Shown here piece by piece: positions 16,721 through 18,879 of a stretch of DNA of 18,879 nt. The number at the start of each line of letters is the position of its first letter. The first letter of the stretch is position 1. Made by a program: the position numbers and the translations under genes. Below the pieces are notes generated by a model. It searched no databases, was not told the DNA's origin, and saw nothing but the letters and a program-made list of their open reading frames with translations. The DNA is from Chroococcopsis sp964623815 (lineage in GTDB: Bacteria; Cyanobacteriota; Cyanobacteriia; Cyanobacteriales; Microcystaceae): NCBI GenBank assembly GCA_964623815.1, contig CAZUVR010000073.1, positions 1 to 18,879 of the forward strand. The letters are read 5' to 3'.

Positions 16721-17360
16721 TAAAACTATATTTATCTACTAACTCCGATAAGCCAGCCAGATTATTACTAGATAAAATCGGTAAATGTTCGGTAATAGTT
16801 TCTATATCCCAATCCCACCAGCGTAAGGTTAACAGCATTTCGATCACTCCCTCGTCAAACCTCTTCCTGATAAGTTGAGCCGGATTACCTCCCACGATCG
16901 TATAAGGCTCTACATCTTTCGTCACCACCGCGTTACTAGCGATAACAGCCCCGTCACCGATATTTACCCCAGGCATAATCAGAGCATCATATCCGATCCA
17001 CACATCATTATTGATAGCCGTATCCCCCTTATTAACCTCTGGAATCCCTACTTTCTCCGACCAAGTACCGCCGAAGATAGCAAAAGGATAAGTAGTAAAA
17101 AGATTAACATCGTGATTAGCACCGTTCATGATAAATTTTACGCCAGAGCCGATCGAGCAAAATTTACCGATAATCAATTTATCACCGATAAAATCAAAGT
17201 GATACAACACATTTTTTTCAAAGTTTTCCGGATTCTCGAAATCATCATAGTAAGTCCAATCCCCTACGATAATATTCGGATTACGTATAATGTTTTTCAG
17301 GAAGCATAGGCGATCGTAATGCGGTAAAGGATAAACTTGATTAGGATCGGGTAACATCAT
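16716..17360 (-). CDS. CatB/Vat-type xenobiotic acetyltransferase (left-handed beta-helix)
   Basis: A 214-residue cytosolic acyltransferase of the hexapeptide-repeat XAT class, which acetylates hydroxyl groups of compounds such as chloramphenicol or streptogramin A. Visible: the VGDWTYYDD entry (32-40), MNGANH with the catalytic His at 83, the loop YPFAIFGGTW (91-100), hexapeptide turns from NNDVWIGYDALIMPGVNIGDGAVIASNAVVTKDV (117-150, described by its key residues), and the PYTIVGGNPAQLIRKRF acetyl-CoA region (152-168). Length fits the family. The reading frame ends inside the MITE-like element, whose terminal repeat supplies the TAG stop and part of the last Arg codon. ATG codons at 17360 and 17357 are both possible starts. 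It diverges from a GNAT gene with only 18 bp between. The true substrate is unknown; resistance is an inference from the family. Confidence 0.9.
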   Translation of the reverse strand: MMLPDPNQVYPLPHYDRLCFLKNIIRNPNIIVGDWTYYDDFENPENFEKNVLYHFDFIGDKLIIGKFCSIGSGVKFIMNGANHDVNLFTTYPFAIFGGTWSEKVGIPEVNKGDTAINNDVWIGYDALIMPGVNIGDGAVIASNAVVTKDVEPYTIVGGNPAQLIRKRFDEGVIEMLLTLRWWDWDIETITEHLPILSSNNLAGLSELVDKYSFR

Positions 17361-17378
17361 TTATTTCCCCTCAAAAGT

Positions 17379-17921
17379 ATGCTAAAAACACAGCGTCTAT
17401 ACCTGCGGCAATGGAAAGAGGAAGACTTTATACCTTTCGCTGCCTTAAATGCAGATGCTAGAGTAATGCAATATTACCCCGCAACCCTGACCAAAAGCGA
17501 AAGCGACGCGATGATACAGCGTATCTCGCTACATATCAAGGCGAATGGCTGGGGGCTTTGGGCGGTGGATAGAATTGATACAAACGATTTTATCGGCTAC
17601 GTCGGCTTGTCTCGTCCCTCCTTTATTGCCCATTTTACCCCATGTGTCGAAGTGGGCTGGCGGCTTAAATATGATGCTTGGGGAAAAGGGTTTGCCCCCG
17701 AAGCCGCCCGCGAGTGCCTTCGCTTCGGGTTTCTCGAACTAGGATTAGCGGAAATAGTATCTTTTACCGCTAAGGTAAATTATCGATCGATCCGGGTCAT
17801 GCAAAAATTAAGGATGCGCTATTCTGAGAAAGATGATTTCGACCATCCTAAACTAGATCAAACTAGTCCCCTATTACGTCATGTTCTTTACCGAGCTATC
17901 CCCACCAATTATGAGTATTAA
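17379..17921 (+). CDS. GNAT family N-acetyltransferase (RimJ/RimL type)
   Basis: A 180-residue acetyltransferase of the Acetyltransf_3 class: MLKTQRLYLRQWKEEDF opening, the strand FIGYVGLSRP (71-80), and motif A with the acetyl-CoA pyrophosphate loop in VGWRLKYDAWGKGFAPEAA (92-110), then EIVSFTAKVNYRSIRVMQKL. The usual KLGM before the last strand reads KLRM here, a small oddity. It probably acetylates an amine on a small molecule or a protein N-terminus; the substrate is not visible. It starts 18 bp from the divergent CatB-like gene, so the two must share regulatory sequence or use promoters inside each other's 5' ends. No Shine-Dalgarno sequence precedes the ATG. Confidence 0.88.
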   Translation: MLKTQRLYLRQWKEEDFIPFAALNADARVMQYYPATLTKSESDAMIQRISLHIKANGWGLWAVDRIDTNDFIGYVGLSRPSFIAHFTPCVEVGWRLKYDAWGKGFAPEAARECLRFGFLELGLAEIVSFTAKVNYRSIRVMQKLRMRYSEKDDFDHPKLDQTSPLLRHVLYRAIPTNYEY

Positions 17922-17980
17922 AAAAATTTCCGTTATTAGCTTAGTAATAGAGATCGTAATCGGTATTGCTTGAAAAACAG

Positions 17981-18013
17981 GTAAAAAAGAAATGTTAGCC
18001 ATCGGACTAACAT
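17981..18013 (-). terminator. Intrinsic terminator of the VOC-family gene
   Basis: Read on the minus strand, ATGTTAG pairs with CTAACAT, with two further G-C pairs and a bulged base around a three-base loop, and the stem is followed at once by TTTCTTTTTTACC. A hairpin plus T-run about 75 bp after the stop of the minus-strand gene is the classic Rho-independent layout. On the plus strand the hairpin (17992-18013) has no T-run, though it may still shield the end of the GNAT transcript. Confidence 0.65.
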
Positions 18014-18087
18014 GGATAAAAACAAAAGAGTTTTTGCATGAGCAACACTTATTTATTTTTCAAAAAAACAATTACTAGATAATTAAT

Positions 18088-18657
18088 TTATTTAGATACT
18101 TCTGACATCTCGATTACTTGCTCTTGATGATCCTTAACTAAAAAAATGAGAGGCTTATTGGTTTTGATTTTATATCTGAGTCTGCGGGATTGAACTCTCA
18201 TCAGAATTTGTTCGAGACAATCGTGATCGAAACATACATGACGTTGACGATTTTTGTAACCGACACTAGCACCGCCGATGACGTGAATCTGAGTATTCTT
18301 TTTGATCTGATACCATAACCCATCAGGCTGACTCGGATAGGTTTTAGTAGTAGCAGCCGGATTACTGGATAGATAGAAAGGATCGGGCGCTGCCGTACCC
18401 AAGGTCTGCTCATAGTTATAGTAATAATGTAAGGGAACTTCCGCTACTGAGAGATTCAGCATCCCCTCATAAAATTCTTTAGCAGCCGCTAAATCGCTGA
18501 CCATAATAGTATGAACTTTAGGCGCACTGGTGAGAAACATCCACATAGCCAGAGCGTAGGCCGCTAAAAGCATGACCATTACTCCCTGTGTGGAGAAAAG
18601 GCTATCTACGGGTAAAAACGCGCTAAAAAAAAGGTAATTCACTAATGTTGTTGGCAT
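18088..18657 (-). CDS. Membrane-anchored glyoxalase/VOC-fold protein
   Basis: A 189-residue protein of unknown substrate. Residues about 26-43 (VMVMLLAAYALAMWMFL) form one transmembrane segment after a moderately hydrophobic N-terminus. From 47 the vicinal-oxygen-chelate fold begins: KVHTIMVSDLAAAKEFYEGML, the first beta-strand and helix of a glyoxalase half. H49, H125 (IHVIGG), H140 (RHVCFDHD) and E183 (VIEMSE) fall where the H/E metal ligands of VOC enzymes sit, so a divalent-metal site is plausible. The sequence EVPLHYYYNYEQTLG is one I associate with an uncharacterised cyanobacterial family. M39 could be an alternative start, which would remove most of the membrane segment. It ends at a good terminator. 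Lyase, dioxygenase or drug-binding roles are all possible. Confidence 0.72.
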   Translation of the reverse strand: MPTTLVNYLFFSAFLPVDSLFSTQGVMVMLLAAYALAMWMFLTSAPKVHTIMVSDLAAAKEFYEGMLNLSVAEVPLHYYYNYEQTLGTAAPDPFYLSSNPAATTKTYPSQPDGLWYQIKKNTQIHVIGGASVGYKNRQRHVCFDHDCLEQILMRVQSRRLRYKIKTNKPLIFLVKDHQEQVIEMSEVSK

Positions 18658-18840
18658 CGTACCAAAAACCTAATATAACATCCCATCATTCTACCCAATA
18701 TAGCCAATATCTACTCAGGATGTCCCAAGATTTATAACCGGGTATGAAAGAGTACTGATTTAAGCCTTGAATCATTAATTATTATCGCTGTATAAGAACT
18801 TACTATAACGAAAACTTATAATAACTATAAGTAAATATTT
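18658..18840. other. AT-rich intergenic stretch with short repeats
   Basis: No gene is seen. AACTTACTATAAC (18797-18809) and AACTTATAATAAC (18813-18825) form an imperfect direct repeat, 11 of 13 bases identical. CTTATA-ATAAC-TATAAG (18815-18831) can form a small hairpin and contains TATAAT at 18817-18822, a possible -10 box for whatever begins at 18841. Confidence 0.35.
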
Positions 18841-18879
18841 ATGAGTAAGTCCTTTACAAAAATTAGCAAAGTAGGTAGT
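18841..18879 (+). CDS. Possible start of a gene cut by the window edge
   Basis: An ATG opens thirteen codons (MSKSFTKISKVGS) that run off the end without a stop. There is a TATAAT 18 bp upstream but no Shine-Dalgarno sequence. Too short to assign; it may be chance. Confidence 0.25.
   Translation, partial: MSKSFTKISKVGS

Noticed and set aside
16875..17309. 144-codon open frame on the plus strand
   Set aside because: It lies entirely antisense to the well-supported CatB/Vat-type acetyltransferase and shows no recognisable domain; composition (many I, S, R) is that of a shadow frame.

Overview
This 18.9-kb window looks like cyanobacterial chromosome. It carries ten copies of the octamer GCGATCGC (the HIP1 palindrome, which is hugely over-represented in many cyanobacteria), all between 302 and 10748. 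It also has characteristic cyanobacterial gene types: a DUF4330 protein, an SpeA-type arginine decarboxylase, the paired NadM-Nudix and NAMPT genes known from Synechocystis, a pentapeptide-repeat protein, and an OmpR-type regulator fused to Hpt, REC and GGDEF modules. I cannot name the species. All calls come from reading motifs by eye; no database search was run.

Layout. Positions 105-2486 encode one very large signalling protein (REC, winged helix, Hpt, REC, REC, GGDEF). A 310-bp gene-free gap follows, with a heptamer-repeat hairpin. Ribokinase (2797-3720, +) converges on a probable two-gene minus-strand unit: arginine decarboxylase speA (6388-4352), then a membrane-anchored degenerate nuclease-fold protein (4302-3739). 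Diverging from speA are a DUF4330 protein (6494-7030) and a two-gene M16 peptidase unit (7099-10118), in which one partner has the zinc motif and the other lacks it. That unit converges on a YdfG-like short-chain dehydrogenase (10944-10171, -) across a strong stem-loop.

From 11064 to 13497 lies a nicotinamide-salvage pair: nicotinamide phosphoribosyltransferase makes NMN, and a bifunctional NMN adenylyltransferase/Nudix protein turns NMN into NAD and probably cleans up ADP-ribose-type compounds. Next come a pentapeptide-repeat protein (13694-14713) and a secreted or membrane-anchored fusion of a NodB-type polysaccharide deacetylase to a phosphodiester-glycosidase domain (14745-16595).

The right end is the most accessory-looking part. 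A 110-bp, MITE-like imperfect palindrome (16611-16720) has one terminal repeat that supplies the stop codon of a CatB/Vat-type xenobiotic acetyltransferase (17360-16716, -). Only 18 bp away a GNAT acetyltransferase (17379-17921, +) diverges from it. A membrane-anchored glyoxalase/VOC-fold protein (18657-18088, -) follows, with a good minus-strand terminator, and then an AT-rich end that may hold the start of another gene.

No rRNA, tRNA, CRISPR array, transposase or prophage gene was seen. The items most worth a second look are the MITE-like element that edits a gene end, the deacetylase-glycosidase fusion, the six-module regulator, the apparently dead SNase-fold protein behind speA, and the tight divergent acetyltransferase pair.
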